This document shows, in pieces, positions 1 to 10,056 of a stretch of 64,000 nucleotides of DNA. The notes beneath the pieces were generated by a model that ran no database searches, was not told the origin of the DNA, and saw only the letters and a program-made list of their open reading frames with translations. The stretch is from Fodinibius halophilus. Its GTDB lineage: Bacteria; Bacteroidota; Rhodothermia; Balneolales; Balneolaceae. A program made the position numbers and the translations under genes. Within the stretch, counting starts at the first letter, position 1. Each line of letters opens with the position of its first letter. The stretch spans positions 62,001 through 126,000 of the forward strand of contig NZ_JAALLS010000004.1 in assembly GCF_011059105.1 (NCBI RefSeq), given 5' to 3'.

Positions 1-970
1 GATGGGAGCCTTCCTTAATATCGAAACCGGCTTCGGTCATCTTCTCTCTAAAGTAAGTAGTATTCTCTTCGAGCTTATCTCGAAGTTCCGTAGTCTCACT
101 CAGCAGATCCAGCACCTCAATAGAAGCTCCCGTTATCGCAGGCGCAAGCGTATTGGAAAAGAGATAAGGACGCGATTTCTGACGAAGCATATCTACGATC
201 TCTTGGCTAGCAGCGGTAAATCCACCGGATGCACCACCCAAGGCCTTACCAAGCGTTCCGGTAATGATATCGATACGTCCCATTACATCACGATACTCAT
301 GCACCCCACGGCCGGTTTCACCAATAAAACCTGTAGCGTGGCACTCATCGGACATTACTAAAGCATCATATTTATCGGCCAGGTCACAAATCTTATCGAG
401 CTGAGCGATAGTGCCATCCATAGAGAAGACACCATCGGTGGCAATTACTTTCACTTCTGCATCAGAAGCTTCTTGTAATTTCTCTTCCAGAGCGTCCATG
501 TTATTATGTTCATAAACATAGCGATCAGCTTTACAGAGACGAACGCCGTCAATAATAGATGCGTGATTCAAGCGGTCCGAAATAATCGCATCATCCGGAC
601 CGAGAAGTGGTTCAAAAATCCCGCCATTGGCATCAAAAGCAGCAGCATAGAGGATAGCATCATCGGTACCAAGAAATTCAGCTAGTTTTTCTTCCAGTTC
701 TTTGTGGATGGTTTGTGTACCACAGATAAACCGAACTGATGACATCCCATATCCGTATTCATCAATCGTTTTCTTAGCAGCCTCCAAGACGCGCGGGTGC
801 GATGAAAGTCCCAAATAATTATTGGAACAGAAGTTGATAACCTCTTTCCCCTGGTCCGTTTTGATAACGGCGCCCTGGGGCGTGGTTATAATCCGTTCCT
901 CCTTATAAAGGCCTTCTTCTTTTAACTCTTCGAGTTCTCCTTGTAACCGCTGCTTAATTTTCTTACCCAT
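1..970 (-). CDS. kbl: Glycine C-acetyltransferase (2-amino-3-ketobutyrate CoA ligase), 3' end cut off
   Basis: This PLP enzyme of the alpha-oxoamine synthase family joins glycine and acetyl-CoA to 2-amino-3-ketobutyrate, or runs in reverse during threonine breakdown, in the cytosol. The reading starts at ATG 970 ([10 protein letters not shown]) and stays open to the window edge, giving 323 residues. The family is about 395-400 residues long, so roughly 75 C-terminal residues are missing. Visible family marks are [13 protein letters not shown] (47-59), the [11 protein letters not shown]-binding motif (D208, H211) and the Schiff-base lysine K242 in GTLGKALGG. Related oxoamine synthases (BioF, HemA, Spt) share the fold; the [12 protein letters not shown] segment favours Kbl. 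No threonine dehydrogenase gene is visible next to it inside the window. Confidence 0.9.
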   Translation of the reverse strand, partial: MGKKIKQRLQGELEELKEEGLYKEERIITTPQGAVIKTDQGKEVINFCSNNYLGLSSHPRVLEAAKKTIDEYGYGMSSVRFICGTQTIHKELEEKLAEFLGTDDAILYAAAFDANGGIFEPLLGPDDAIISDRLNHASIIDGVRLCKADRYVYEHNNMDALEEKLQEASDAEVKVIATDGVFSMDGTIAQLDKICDLADKYDALVMSDECHATGFIGETGRGVHEYRDVMGRIDIITGTLGKALGGASGGFTAASQEIVDMLRQKSRPYLFSNTLAPAITGASIEVLDLLSETTELRDKLEENTTYFREKMTEAGFDIKEGSH

Positions 971-1175
971 AATCTGTAATGATATTTAGTAATAATTTTA
1001 CTGCTTTAACCAATCAACATACTGCACGTTAACAATGCATTCTCTGGCTTATTCTCTTTCAAAAAAGGATAAGTGAATAAAATCCAGGTGCTTAAAAATT
1101 TCAAATCTAAAATAAGAAGGACTGGCAGAACTAACAATCTGCATGAGGTCCTCATCTACCGAACTGACAGTAGTA

Positions 1176-4031
1176 TTACGTTTTTACTTTCTGTTTCTCT
1201 TCCCGTTCAAACTCTTCTTGCAGATACTGCCCGGTATAACTTTCTTCTACCTTGGCGACATCCTCCGGCGCTCCTTGTGTCAGGATCTCTCCACCTTCTA
1301 CGCCCCCTTCCGGACCGAGATCGATGATCCAGTCAGCTGCCTTAATGAGGTCAAGATTATGCTCAATAACAATAACGGTATTGCCTTTATCTACGAGCTG
1401 CTGAACCACATCAACAAGCATACGTACATCCTGGAAATGCAAGCCGGTAGTAGGCTCATCCAGGATATAAAGCGTATCGCCGGTACCTACTTTAGCAAGC
1501 TCTCGTGCCAGCTTAATACGCTGTGCTTCTCCACCGGATAGTGTCGTACTTGGCTGACCAAGACGGAGATAGCCCAAACCTACATCAACAAGTGTTCCCA
1601 GTATGCGATTAATAGCCGGCACCGAATCAAAGAATTCGTGGGCTTCATTAATCGACATATTCAATACATCAGATATATTTTTCTCTTTGTAATAGATCTC
1701 CAGCGTTTCCCTATTGTACCGGGCACCCTTACACGTCTCACAATCCACATAGACATCAGGCAGGAAGTTCATCTCAATTTTGCGAACTCCATCTCCATTA
1801 CAGGCTTCACATCTACCGCCTTTTACATTAAAGGAAAAACGCCCCTGGTCGTACCCCCGAATCTTTGATTCGGGCAGTTCAGCAAACAACTTACGGATAT
1901 GATCAAACACCTTGGTATACGTTCCGGGATTAGATCGCGGCGTACGCCCAATCGGGCTTTGATCCACCGAAATGATCTTATCCAGATTGTCGATACCATG
2001 CACCTCATCGTATGGAAGGGGGACTGATTTTGAATTATAAAACTCAGAAGACAAAATAGGCTCCAGCGTCTGGTTAATGAGTGAGCTTTTACCACTCCCG
2101 CTAACACCGGTTACACAGATAAACTTACCCAGCGGTATCTCAACATCCAGGTTTTTGAGGTTATGTCCCCGTGCATTTTCGAGACGTACCGATTTACCAT
2201 TACCTTCTCGGCGTTCATCAGGATAGGGAACGACCTCTTCATCCTTCAAGAACTTGGCAGTCATTGAATCGGGATCAAGATCCTCGGGTTTGCCCTCTGT
2301 AACGATTTCTCCGCCATACTCTCCGGCTCCCGGTCCCAGGTCAAGCACATAGTCTGCAGCCTCAATTGTTTCTCGATCGTGCTCTACAACTATTACGCTG
2401 TTCCCCAGATCCCGCAAAGTCTGAAGTGATTTTATCAGCTTCACATTATCCCGCTGATGCAAACCGATACTGGGTTCATCCAGGATATACAGCACGCCCA
2501 CCAGCTGGGTTCCTATCTGGGTTGCCAGGCGTATGCGCTGTGCCTCGCCCCCACTTAGGGTTTGGGCTTCACGATCAAGCGTTAAATAGTTAAGACCAAC
2601 ATTCAGCAGAAAGTCGACACGGTCGCGTACTTCTTTGAGTACCTGGCTGCCAATTTTTTGCTGTCGCTCATTCAACTCCAGGTTATTAATCGTATTCCGG
2701 AGCGTCGTAATATCCATATTCACCAGCTCATCAATGGTATAATCGTCGATACGATAAGAGAGAGCTTCCTTGTTCAATCGACCGCCACCACAATCCGGGC
2801 AATCGATACGGGCCATATATGCTTTGGCTTTATCGCGCTTTTTATTCGACTTACTCTCCTCGTACTGCTCGCGAATCATATTTCGCAGTCCTTTGAAGGA
2901 GTGTTTATAGGTCACATTGTCTTGACGAAAATCATAACTTACATCATACTTCTTATCGCCTCCGCCTTCAAAGAGCAGATCAATAGCCCCATCCGGAAAT
3001 TCTTTGATAGGAGTTTCAAAATCAAGATCCATCGTATCCAGAACTGCTTGCAACTGCTTAAAGGCAAAGATATCACGCGGTTCTCCCAAAAACCGAATAG
3101 CACCATCTTCAATAGTCTGCTCTTTATTGGGAATAACCAGGTCGCGGTCCACATCATAGGAATACCCTAAGCCATCGCAGTTTTGGCAGGCGCCATAGGG
3201 TGAGTTAAAGGAAAAAATATTGGGAGCCGGATCTTCGTAGGCCAATCCACTTTCGGGATCGAACAGATTTTGCGAGTACAGGTGATCTTTAAAAACAACA
3301 TCACCGTCCTCTTCTTTCGGTACTGATAATATCACATTTCCTTCGGCCATCTCAAGAGCCAATCGCACGCTCTCTGCAATACGCTTTTCACTCTTTTCAT
3401 TAATCACAAACCGGTCGACAACTACCTCAATATTGTGCCTTTTATACCGGTCTACCTTCATATCCTCTTCCAGGTCCATCAGCTCGCCATCTACGCGAAC
3501 CTGCACAAAACCCTGCTTCATCGTCTGTTCAAAAAGTTCGCGATAATGTCCTTTTCGGCCACGTACAACCGGTGCTAAACAATATGCTTTTGTGCCCTCG
3601 GGCATATCCATGATGGTTGACACAACTTGATCAGCCGTCTGTTTCTCCATTTTGTTCCCCGATTTCCAGGAATACGGCACCCCTATGCGTGCATATAACA
3701 AGCGCAAAAAGTCGTAAATTTCTGTTACTGTACCTACCGTGGAACGGGGATTTCGATTGGTCGTCTTTTGATCAATTGATATTACGGGAGATAAACCATC
3801 AATAAAATCTACCTCGGGACGCTCCATCATTCCTAAAAACTGACGGGCATAGGCCGACAGAGATTCCAAAAAACGACGTTGTCCTTCGGCATAAATGGTA
3901 TCGAAAGCCAACGAAGACTTTCCCGATCCCGAAATACCGGTCACCACAACAAGCTGCTCCCGGGGAATATTAACATCAATATTTTTGAGATTGTGTTCGC
4001 GCGCGCCGCGGATGACTATATTTTCTCGCAA
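1176..4031 (-). CDS. uvrA: UvrABC excinuclease subunit A
   Basis: UvrA is the damage-sensing ATPase of nucleotide excision repair; it loads UvrB at lesions. At 951 residues it is full length. The first ATPase half has Walker A GISGSGKS (32-39), and the second half has GVSGSGKS near residue 640. Both carry LSGGEAQRI signatures and ILDEP Walker B motifs. The C-terminal zinc module is intact (CEAC near 741, CETC near 764). The first zinc module keeps only its second half (CQNC); the segment just before it has no Cys pair. The only usable start in this frame is TTG at 4031, because a TAA stop lies five codons upstream. It is transcribed toward kbl, 205 bp away. Confidence 0.97.
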   Translation of the reverse strand: MRENIVIRGAREHNLKNIDVNIPREQLVVVTGISGSGKSSLAFDTIYAEGQRRFLESLSAYARQFLGMMERPEVDFIDGLSPVISIDQKTTNRNPRSTVGTVTEIYDFLRLLYARIGVPYSWKSGNKMEKQTADQVVSTIMDMPEGTKAYCLAPVVRGRKGHYRELFEQTMKQGFVQVRVDGELMDLEEDMKVDRYKRHNIEVVVDRFVINEKSEKRIAESVRLALEMAEGNVILSVPKEEDGDVVFKDHLYSQNLFDPESGLAYEDPAPNIFSFNSPYGACQNCDGLGYSYDVDRDLVIPNKEQTIEDGAIRFLGEPRDIFAFKQLQAVLDTMDLDFETPIKEFPDGAIDLLFEGGGDKKYDVSYDFRQDNVTYKHSFKGLRNMIREQYEESKSNKKRDKAKAYMARIDCPDCGGGRLNKEALSYRIDDYTIDELVNMDITTLRNTINNLELNERQQKIGSQVLKEVRDRVDFLLNVGLNYLTLDREAQTLSGGEAQRIRLATQIGTQLVGVLYILDEPSIGLHQRDNVKLIKSLQTLRDLGNSVIVVEHDRETIEAADYVLDLGPGAGEYGGEIVTEGKPEDLDPDSMTAKFLKDEEVVPYPDERREGNGKSVRLENARGHNLKNLDVEIPLGKFICVTGVSGSGKSSLINQTLEPILSSEFYNSKSVPLPYDEVHGIDNLDKIISVDQSPIGRTPRSNPGTYTKVFDHIRKLFAELPESKIRGYDQGRFSFNVKGGRCEACNGDGVRKIEMNFLPDVYVDCETCKGARYNRETLEIYYKEKNISDVLNMSINEAHEFFDSVPAINRILGTLVDVGLGYLRLGQPSTTLSGGEAQRIKLARELAKVGTGDTLYILDEPTTGLHFQDVRMLVDVVQQLVDKGNTVIVIEHNLDLIKAADWIIDLGPEGGVEGGEILTQGAPEDVAKVEESYTGQYLQEEFEREEKQKVKT

Positions 4032-4169
4032 AGTACGTCCATATTTTTAGATTTAATTAAACTGTAAAAAATACGAATAAATCGTATCTTTTGAAGCTTT
4101 ATTTCCCGATAAATTTACTCACCCGGAAACACCGCTTATAACTGTAACTCTCTCATGTAATTCGTCTGG

Positions 4170-4823
4170 ATGAAGGATCTGTCCATTGATCTCGTCGAAC
4201 TCTTTAAATTTAGCACAAAACAATACGGCAAGTATACCTCTTTTATTATAGGAGCCATGCTTACCTTTCTTGTACTCGGTGTAATCCCGAGAATACACTT
4301 TATGTTGCGTGCTCCCCAACAGCCAACAACAGAATCTCAATTTATCTCTTTAATTATTACCCTCGCACAAGTATTCCTGAGCCTGGGATTCATCAAAATT
4401 ATGTTACAACTGGCACAGGATAAGTATGTAGAGGTAGTTGATATGTTCAACAACTTTAGAACATTCTTAAGCTATTTTGTTGCCAGCTTCCTCTATGGTA
4501 TTGCCGTTATATTAGGTCTATTTCTCTTAGTAGTACCCGGCATCTATATTTACGTTCGCTTTCAATTCTACCCTTATATTATCATCGAAGAAGAGGTCTC
4601 AGCCTTCACTGCACTAAAAAAAAGCTTTTTTTTGTCACAAAGCCTCACCTTAGAACTCTTTTTACTGCAACTGGTAGTCATCACCCTTAACCTCTTGGGT
4701 ATACTACTCTTCGGAGTGGGTATTGTTATAACCTATCCACTCACCACAATGGCAACAGCTATAGCATACAAAAGTATCACACAAGATAGTGACCACATAC
4801 CTTCAACGGCTTATAAGGTATAA
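4170..4823 (+). CDS. Integral membrane protein, four or more TM helices, function unknown
   Basis: This 217-residue protein has hydrophobic stretches at about 25-45, 60-85, 105-140 and 165-200. The motif VVPGIYIYVRFQFYPYII followed by an acidic stretch and FTALKKSF resembles the DUF975 / glycerophosphodiester-phosphodiesterase membrane-domain style of protein (YciC-like), in which an amphipathic 'AL..S..L' helix follows a pair of TM helices. I cannot assign a reaction. It diverges from uvrA across 138 bp and is followed 81 bp later by the WG-repeat lipoprotein, which may be co-transcribed. Start is ATG 4170; no upstream start competes. Confidence 0.7.
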   Translation: MKDLSIDLVELFKFSTKQYGKYTSFIIGAMLTFLVLGVIPRIHFMLRAPQQPTTESQFISLIITLAQVFLSLGFIKIMLQLAQDKYVEVVDMFNNFRTFLSYFVASFLYGIAVILGLFLLVVPGIYIYVRFQFYPYIIIEEEVSAFTALKKSFFLSQSLTLELFLLQLVVITLNLLGILLFGVGIVITYPLTTMATAIAYKSITQDSDHIPSTAYKV

Positions 4824-4904
4824 TTGTGGAAACATTTGTGTCCTGTTTCCATTAAAAGCAAAACAAACATATAACTCTACAAAAAGATCAGCACAACTAC
4901 TCTC

Positions 4905-5945
4905 ATGCGTAATTCATTCTTCAATGGCTTTATAGTACTAGTACTACTATTAGTCTCTTGTAAAACAATTAATTCACCTACTACAAAAACATCATTATAT
5001 CCATATGTCGAAGATAACCAGGTTGGCTTTCTGGATACAAATCTAACCCGCCAAATATCTGCCCAATTTAGTTTTCTAAATAACAGGTTATGGCCCTATC
5101 AATTCTCTGAGGGATTGGCCGCAGTCAATTTTTTGGGTACCGTAGGATATATTGACAGTAACGGTAACATTGCAATTGAACCTCAATTCGACTACGGCAA
5201 ACCATTTAAAAACGGAATTGCCCTGGTACAAGAAGGGGGGCACTTTGGCTTTATCAATCGATCAGGCAATTATATCATTAAGCCAAAATTCTATAATGCC
5301 TACTCTTTTAGTGAGGGACTTGCTGCAGTTCAAAAACGGAGAAACGGGAATTGGGGATATATCACTTCTGATGGAGATCACCCTATCCCATTACAGTTTA
5401 ATGCTGCAAAAAGTTTTAGCGAAGGACTGGCACTTGTACAAACATCTACTCACAATGAGTGGGGATATATTAATAAAGAAGGTGAAACGGTTATCGAACC
5501 GACCTATGACCAAGCTAAATCTTTTTCTGAAGGCCTGGCCCCGGTACAACTCAATTACAAACAGTGGGGATACATCAATAGGAATGGCGCTGTTATCATT
5601 GCCTCTAAATACCTAGAAGCGGAACCGTTTTCTGAAGGTAAAGCTGCGGTTGCCATGCCCCAAGACAAAAACAACCTTGACAAAAAGAAGTATGGTTTTA
5701 TTAATAAGCGTGGAGAGTTCATCATCGAACCCCGTTTTGATAAAGCGTTTAGCTTTCGTGATGGTGTTGCCCGTATTAAGGTGGATAATAAATTTGGCTT
5801 TGTTGATGCCCAAGGCAACATGATAGCTGAACCCATTTACGACCACGCCTGGAACTTTCAATCCGGTATGGCTATGGTTAAACTGGGAAATAAATATGGA
5901 TATATTAACAAACAGGGAATATTTGTACTAGAACCTTTAAGCTAA
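4905..5945 (+). CDS. WG-repeat lipoprotein
   Basis: This 346-residue protein has a lipoprotein signal ending LVLLLVSC (lipid Cys at 19), so it should be membrane-anchored outside the cytoplasm. The rest is a run of about nine WG repeats: each has a WGYI/FGFI core followed by 'G..II.P.YD.A..FSEGLA.V'. WG repeats form beta-rich, probably ligand- or protein-binding arrays, with no enzymatic residues expected. It lies between a membrane protein and DAHP synthase, with no clear functional link to either. Repeat spacing is about 30-45 residues and shows no frameshift. The binding partner is unknown. Confidence 0.88.
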   Translation: MRNSFFNGFIVLVLLLVSCKTINSPTTKTSLYPYVEDNQVGFLDTNLTRQISAQFSFLNNRLWPYQFSEGLAAVNFLGTVGYIDSNGNIAIEPQFDYGKPFKNGIALVQEGGHFGFINRSGNYIIKPKFYNAYSFSEGLAAVQKRRNGNWGYITSDGDHPIPLQFNAAKSFSEGLALVQTSTHNEWGYINKEGETVIEPTYDQAKSFSEGLAPVQLNYKQWGYINRNGAVIIASKYLEAEPFSEGKAAVAMPQDKNNLDKKKYGFINKRGEFIIEPRFDKAFSFRDGVARIKVDNKFGFVDAQGNMIAEPIYDHAWNFQSGMAMVKLGNKYGYINKQGIFVLEPLS

Positions 5946-6076
5946 CCTCTCTTATATAGATATAAAAGCTACCAAAAAAAGTAATTAACAAACTATAACC
6001 CCTTTTCAATTGCTCCTATGCGCATATTTCGGTATCCTTAGGGGTTTATTAGAATGTACCTAGAATAATACTTGCA

Positions 6077-7459
6077 ATGTACTCCAAAAAAACTGTGGCT
6101 CCCGAAGTAGCAAATCCAAACGATTGGTCTCCGCTTTCCTGGAAAGATTATCCGGTTAAACAGCTTCCAACCTATCCCAACCAAGAAGAATTGGAGGAGG
6201 TATATAATCAATTACGCGATAATCCCCCACTAATCACTTCCTGGGAAGTTGAAGCCCTAAAAAAACGCCTTGCTGATGTATCAGCCGGAAAAGGCTTTTT
6301 ATTGCAAGGTGGGGACTGTGCCGAAAGTTTTGCGGACTGTAAATCTCCAAAGATTGTAAACCTGCTTAAGGTTTTAATGCAGATGAGTTTTATCCTGATC
6401 CATGAGATGGAAACATCTGTTATACGCGTGGGCCGTATTGCCGGACAGTATGCCAAGCCACGTTCTAGCGACTATGAGATCGTTGACGGAGAAAAGATCC
6501 CTAATTATCGCGGTGATCTTATTAACAGTATTACGCCCGAACTTGAACAGCGTATTCCCGACCCCGAACGATTACTAACGGGATATAACAAAGCTTCGCT
6601 CACCCTTAACTTCTTGCGAGCGCTCTCCAACGAAGGATTTGCTGACTTGCATCACCCTGAATATTGGGAGCTCGATTTTATGCAGGAAAATGAGTACTAC
6701 AAGGAGTATGAAGCGATGGTCAACTCCATCCAGAAAGCCGTAAACTTTATGGAGACCATTACTCCTAACCAGTTTAATACGCTCCAAAAAATTGATGTAT
6801 ATACCTCCCACGAGGGACTTAATCTCTGGTACGATTCTGCACAGACCCAGCGCGTACCGCGTCGCCAGGGCTGGTATAACCTGAGTGCCCATATGGTATG
6901 GTTAGGTAACAGAACACGCGACCTCGACGGAGCCCACGTAGAATACCTGCGTGGTATCCGAAACCCCATTGGTATTAAAATGGGCCCTAACTATGATATG
7001 GATCATACGCTCAAACTTATCGAGCGGCTGAATCCTATACACGAACAGGGTAAGATTGTACTCATTACTCGTTTTGGTGAAGATCAGGTTGAAGAAGGGT
7101 TGCCGGATCTGATTAAACAGATAAAACATGAAGGGATGCCCGTTGTGTGGAGTTGTGACCCTATGCACGGAAATACCTTTGCTACTGATGATAATATCAA
7201 GACGCGTAATTTTGATGCTATCATTTCTGAAATACGAAAAACCTTTGCTATCCACCGCGATCAGGGCAGTTATCTCGGAGGCGTTCATCTTGAACTTACC
7301 GGCGATAACGTTACTGAATGCGTAGGTGGAGCTAAAGGCCTGCATGAGGGAGAACTTCATGAAAACTACGAAACCTACTGTGATCCCCGCTTGAATTACC
7401 AGCAGAGCCTGGAGTTAGCTTTTCTTATTGCCAAAGAATGGAACGAAAGCTATAAGTAA
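6077..7459 (+). CDS. 3-deoxy-7-phosphoheptulonate synthase, class II (plant-type DAHP synthase)
   Basis: The enzyme condenses phosphoenolpyruvate and erythrose 4-phosphate to DAHP, the first step of the shikimate pathway. At 460 residues it has the usual class II length. Class II marks are abundant: LLQGGDCAESF near 76, RVGRIAGQYAKPRS (115-128), RTRDLDGAHVEYLRGIRNP, VVWSCDPMHGN and GVHLELTGDNVTECVGG near the C-terminus. These supply the metal and phosphate ligands (Cys of GGDC, His of MHGN, Glu of ELTG). Start is ATG 6077 (MYSKKTVAPEV). It appears monocistronic; no other aro gene is nearby, and a 13-bp inverted repeat follows the stop. Confidence 0.96.
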   Translation: MYSKKTVAPEVANPNDWSPLSWKDYPVKQLPTYPNQEELEEVYNQLRDNPPLITSWEVEALKKRLADVSAGKGFLLQGGDCAESFADCKSPKIVNLLKVLMQMSFILIHEMETSVIRVGRIAGQYAKPRSSDYEIVDGEKIPNYRGDLINSITPELEQRIPDPERLLTGYNKASLTLNFLRALSNEGFADLHHPEYWELDFMQENEYYKEYEAMVNSIQKAVNFMETITPNQFNTLQKIDVYTSHEGLNLWYDSAQTQRVPRRQGWYNLSAHMVWLGNRTRDLDGAHVEYLRGIRNPIGIKMGPNYDMDHTLKLIERLNPIHEQGKIVLITRFGEDQVEEGLPDLIKQIKHEGMPVVWSCDPMHGNTFATDDNIKTRNFDAIISEIRKTFAIHRDQGSYLGGVHLELTGDNVTECVGGAKGLHEGELHENYETYCDPRLNYQQSLELAFLIAKEWNESYK

Positions 7460-7472
7460 TATACTGGTTAGT

Positions 7473-7512
7473 GGTTAATAGTTATTGGTGCATATACTGA
7501 TAACTATTAACC
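7473..7512. repeat. 13-bp perfect inverted repeat after DAHP synthase
   Basis: GGTTAATAGTTAT (7473-7485) and its exact complement ATAACTATTAACC (7500-7512) surround a 14-base spacer, starting 13 bp after the stop codon. No T-tract follows, so it is not a classic intrinsic terminator; it may stabilise the mRNA 3' end. Confidence 0.6.
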
Positions 7513-7667
7513 CATTATCCGGTTACCTACCCTCCTGTCACAAATACAGCTCCCCTGTCGGTTTGACTAAATGGGCTGTGACATTTTTTTCACCCTTCTC
7601 TCACAAGCCTGTAAAAAACGCAGACCTGCATTGGCTGAATGTCATAATTTGTACCTCTATATCCTGT

Positions 7668-7683
7668 TGGCATAGGTATTGCT
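7668..7683 (+). promoter_or_regulatory. Sigma54-type (-24/-12) promoter sequence upstream of hsp20
   Basis: TGGCATAGGTATTGCT has the invariant GG (7669-7670) and GC (7681-7682) with exactly 10 bases between them, as required for RpoN promoters; consensus TGGCACG-N4-TTGCW differs at two non-invariant bases. Predicted transcription start is about 7694, giving a roughly 50-base leader to the hsp20 ATG at 7744. The match is seen in sequence; use by RpoN is inferred. Confidence 0.55.
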
Positions 7684-7743
7684 CCCTTAAAAGTGAATTT
7701 GATTCAACCAACATCGAATAAAAATAATTACGAGGTACCAATT

Positions 7744-8172
7744 ATGACACTTATGAAATATACACGACCAGGTAGCAATGCGATGTCGAAGCAGTTTTCT
7801 GATATCATGGACGAATTTTTCAACGACGCTGTGAATTCACGGCGTAATTCGTTCGTTCCCAGCATTGATATCTCTGAAACTGAAGAAGACTTTCAGATTA
7901 CTGCAGAGCTTCCGGGAATGGAAAAAGATGATATTGCTGTCAACTTAGAAAACAGCCGTCTTTCTATAAGCGGTGAACGCAGTTTTGAGAAAGAAGAAAC
8001 CGGTAAGAAATTTCACCGGGTAGAATCTAAGTATGGTTCTTTTGAACGCTCTTTCCAATTACCCGACAATGTTGATGAGGACAGTATTTCAGCAACATAT
8101 GACAACGGATTGTTAAATATCTCTATCCAAAAGAGTGAACAAGAAGTAACTAAGAAAATTGAAATCAGCTAA
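7744..8172 (+). CDS. Small heat-shock protein, Hsp20/alpha-crystallin family
   Basis: This 142-residue ATP-independent holdase should bind unfolding proteins in the cytosol and pass them to DnaK/ClpB. The frame runs further upstream, but the start is set at ATG 7744 (MTLMKYTRPGSN) because ACGAGG lies about ten bases ahead and the family N-terminus fits. The alpha-crystallin domain spans about 40-140, with FQITAELPGMEKDDIAVNLEN, the A-x-Y-x-N-G-L motif (ATYDNGLLNI) and a short C-terminal tail with an I-x-I-like segment. It heads a chaperone/protease cluster (htrA, dnaJ-like) and has a sigma54-type sequence in front and a strong terminator behind, so it is probably monocistronic. Confidence 0.95.
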   Translation: MTLMKYTRPGSNAMSKQFSDIMDEFFNDAVNSRRNSFVPSIDISETEEDFQITAELPGMEKDDIAVNLENSRLSISGERSFEKEETGKKFHRVESKYGSFERSFQLPDNVDEDSISATYDNGLLNISIQKSEQEVTKKIEIS

Positions 8173-8201
8173 CACTACGCTGATCTGACAATCCCCAACA
8201 T

Positions 8202-8238
8202 GCGGGAGTACCCGTGAACAGGTGCTCCCGCTTCTTTT
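8202..8238 (+). terminator. Rho-independent terminator of hsp20
   Basis: GCGGGAGTACC (8202-8212) pairs with GGTGCTCCCGC (8221-8231), an 11-bp stem with one G-U pair and an 8-base loop, followed by TTCTTTTTT. It lies 30 bp after the hsp20 stop. Confidence 0.9.
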
Positions 8239-8334
8239 TTATTAATACTGCACAATAATCTTTGGTTCCCAGTTGTTTATTGAACTGTCAGAATGTAAAA
8301 ATTATTAATCCTGTATTATAAAACGGAGTTCATT

Positions 8335-9828
8335 ATGAAACGATCTCGTTCAACTTATGCACTTTGGGCAATAGCCGCCGTATTAGTAATCGGCTTTTAT
8401 TCGATTGATCTACAACCTAATCAAGCCTCTATCTTTTCGTTTCCGGATTTCCCGGGCAATGATAACGCCGAAAAAGTAAAAAATGAGTCCGCACCTTCAC
8501 TGCAAGAATTTAATGATGCTATTGTTGACGTCGCCGAAGAAGCAAAATCAACGGTAGTTACGGTCAGCGTTACCCAAACGGTACAAGCTCGCCCTAATCC
8601 CCTTAGCCGCTTTTTTGGGGATCCCCGAGAGCAGCAACCCAAACGCTACGAAAGAGAAGGACAAGGTTCCGGGGTTATTGTATCTCAAGATGGATATATA
8701 CTCACCAATAATCATGTAGTTGAAAAAGCAGATGAAGTAGAAGTACAACTATATAACGATAAAGTCTACAAAGCCAAGGTGGTGGGTACCGACCCCCGAA
8801 CTGATATTGCTGTTTTGAAGGTAGATGCTGAAAACCTTGATGTTATCAAGCTCGGCAACAGTGAAAAAGCCCGCGTTGGCGAGATGGTACTGGCAATTGG
8901 AAGTCCCCTAAGCAATGGCCTCGCCCACTCTGTTTCTATGGGTATAATTTCTGCCAAAGATCGTAGCATTGGGATCATTGAAAAAGGTGCCGGTTATGAG
9001 AACTTTATCCAAACGGATGCTGCTATTAACCCAGGGAACTCAGGGGGCGCACTCGTTAACATGAATGGAGAGTTAATTGGCGTTAACACCGCTATTGCTT
9101 CCCGCTCTGGTGGAAGTGATGGAATCGGTTTTGCGGTGCCGGTGGATATTGCAAAGCGCGTTATGAAATCAATTATCGAAAAAGGTAAAGTAGTTCGCGG
9201 CTACCTGGGTATTACTACCGGGGGCGAAGTTGACGACACCATGGCACGAGCTTTAGGACTAGACAAATCGTATGGAATAATTGTAGGTGCGGTAGAAAAA
9301 GACGGTCCTGCTGACAAAGCCGGCCTTAAAGAAGATGATATTATCCAGACCATTAATAGCAAACCTGTGCGAAACTGGAATTCTTTCCGCACCGCTATTG
9401 CCACCTCTTCGCCAGGCACAAAGGTCAAACTAGGTATTGTACGCAATGAGGAAAAAATGACTCTCACTGTAACGCTTGGTGAACTCCCGCAAGATTTAAT
9501 GGCTGATAACAATCAAGACCGACCTAATGTAAATCTAGAAAAGCAGTTAGGTTTTAGTGTGACTGACTTGACCCCTGAAATAGCGCAAGAACTAGGAGTT
9601 AGCAGTAACCAGGATGGCGTTGTCGTTACTCAAATTTCACGCCGTAGTGATGCTTATCAGCAAGGGCTAAGACGAGGGTTTATAATTACTGAGGTTAATA
9701 AAAAACCCGTAGAAAACCTCTCTGAATTTAATGAAGCGATGAACAGGCTTATGGAACAAAAGAAGGATATTGTCTTGCTCCGTGTTAAAACACAAAATGC
9801 CAGTCAACTTATCGCCTTCGAGTTATAA
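8335..9828 (+). CDS. degP: HtrA/DegP-family serine protease with two PDZ domains
   Basis: This envelope protease/chaperone degrades misfolded periplasmic proteins. Its 497 residues hold an N-terminal signal/anchor (6-27), a trypsin-like domain with triad H127 (NNHVV), D157 (TDIAVLKV) and S236 (GNSGGAL), PDZ1 at about 285-380 and PDZ2 at about 400-490. Length and domain order match DegP/MucD. Start is ATG 8335 with CGGAG seven bases upstream. It follows hsp20 as a separate transcript and ends at its own terminator. A second, decayed copy covering only residues about 260 onward is at 13201-13895, on the far side of the ABC/peptide cassette. Confidence 0.97.
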   Translation: MKRSRSTYALWAIAAVLVIGFYSIDLQPNQASIFSFPDFPGNDNAEKVKNESAPSLQEFNDAIVDVAEEAKSTVVTVSVTQTVQARPNPLSRFFGDPREQQPKRYEREGQGSGVIVSQDGYILTNNHVVEKADEVEVQLYNDKVYKAKVVGTDPRTDIAVLKVDAENLDVIKLGNSEKARVGEMVLAIGSPLSNGLAHSVSMGIISAKDRSIGIIEKGAGYENFIQTDAAINPGNSGGALVNMNGELIGVNTAIASRSGGSDGIGFAVPVDIAKRVMKSIIEKGKVVRGYLGITTGGEVDDTMARALGLDKSYGIIVGAVEKDGPADKAGLKEDDIIQTINSKPVRNWNSFRTAIATSSPGTKVKLGIVRNEEKMTLTVTLGELPQDLMADNNQDRPNVNLEKQLGFSVTDLTPEIAQELGVSSNQDGVVVTQISRRSDAYQQGLRRGFIITEVNKKPVENLSEFNEAMNRLMEQKKDIVLLRVKTQNASQLIAFEL

Positions 9829-9857
9829 GCTATCAACTAAAATTCTCACAATTTGAA

Positions 9858-9888
9858 GCCCTCTGGTTAATTTCAGAGGGCTTTTTTT
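9858..9888 (+). terminator. Rho-independent terminator of htrA
   Basis: GCCCTCTG (9858-9865) pairs with CAGAGGGC (9874-9881) around an 8-base loop, then seven T. Its 3' arm and T-tract are the first part of the 29-bp direct repeat found again at 13941-13969. Confidence 0.92.
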
Positions 9889-9904
9889 ATGACAAGCTGA
9901 CGAA
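9876..9904 (+). repeat. Direct repeat, left copy (terminator arm + ATGACAAGCTGACGAA)
   Basis: These 29 bases recur without mismatch at 13941-13969. They cover the 3' arm and T-tract of the htrA terminator and a further 16 non-coding bases ending GACAAGCTGACGAA. Sequence on both outer sides differs between the copies, so the identity starts and stops sharply, like a recombination or attachment core. Between the copies lie the ABC/propeller/peptide cassette and the htrA fragment. Confidence 0.85.
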
Positions 9905-10056
9905 ATTAATTATTTTTATCATGTACCTGATATTATATTGGAAAATAGCCGAAAAATGATAAAACTATTTGAAATAATGTTTTAGAGAAAAGAGCACATA
10001 TATATCATACAATAGTTAGTGACGAGAGTTTCTATCGATGTGCTAAATGAATAGTT

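Noticed and set aside
7473-7512. Inverted repeat after DAHP synthase as an intrinsic terminator
   Set aside because: It lacks a T-tract and has a 14-base loop; recorded only as an inverted repeat.
7693-7743. Longer hsp20 start using upstream in-frame codons
   Set aside because: The upstream 17 residues lie at the predicted sigma54 transcription start and have no ribosome site, whereas ATG 7744 has ACGAGG in front.
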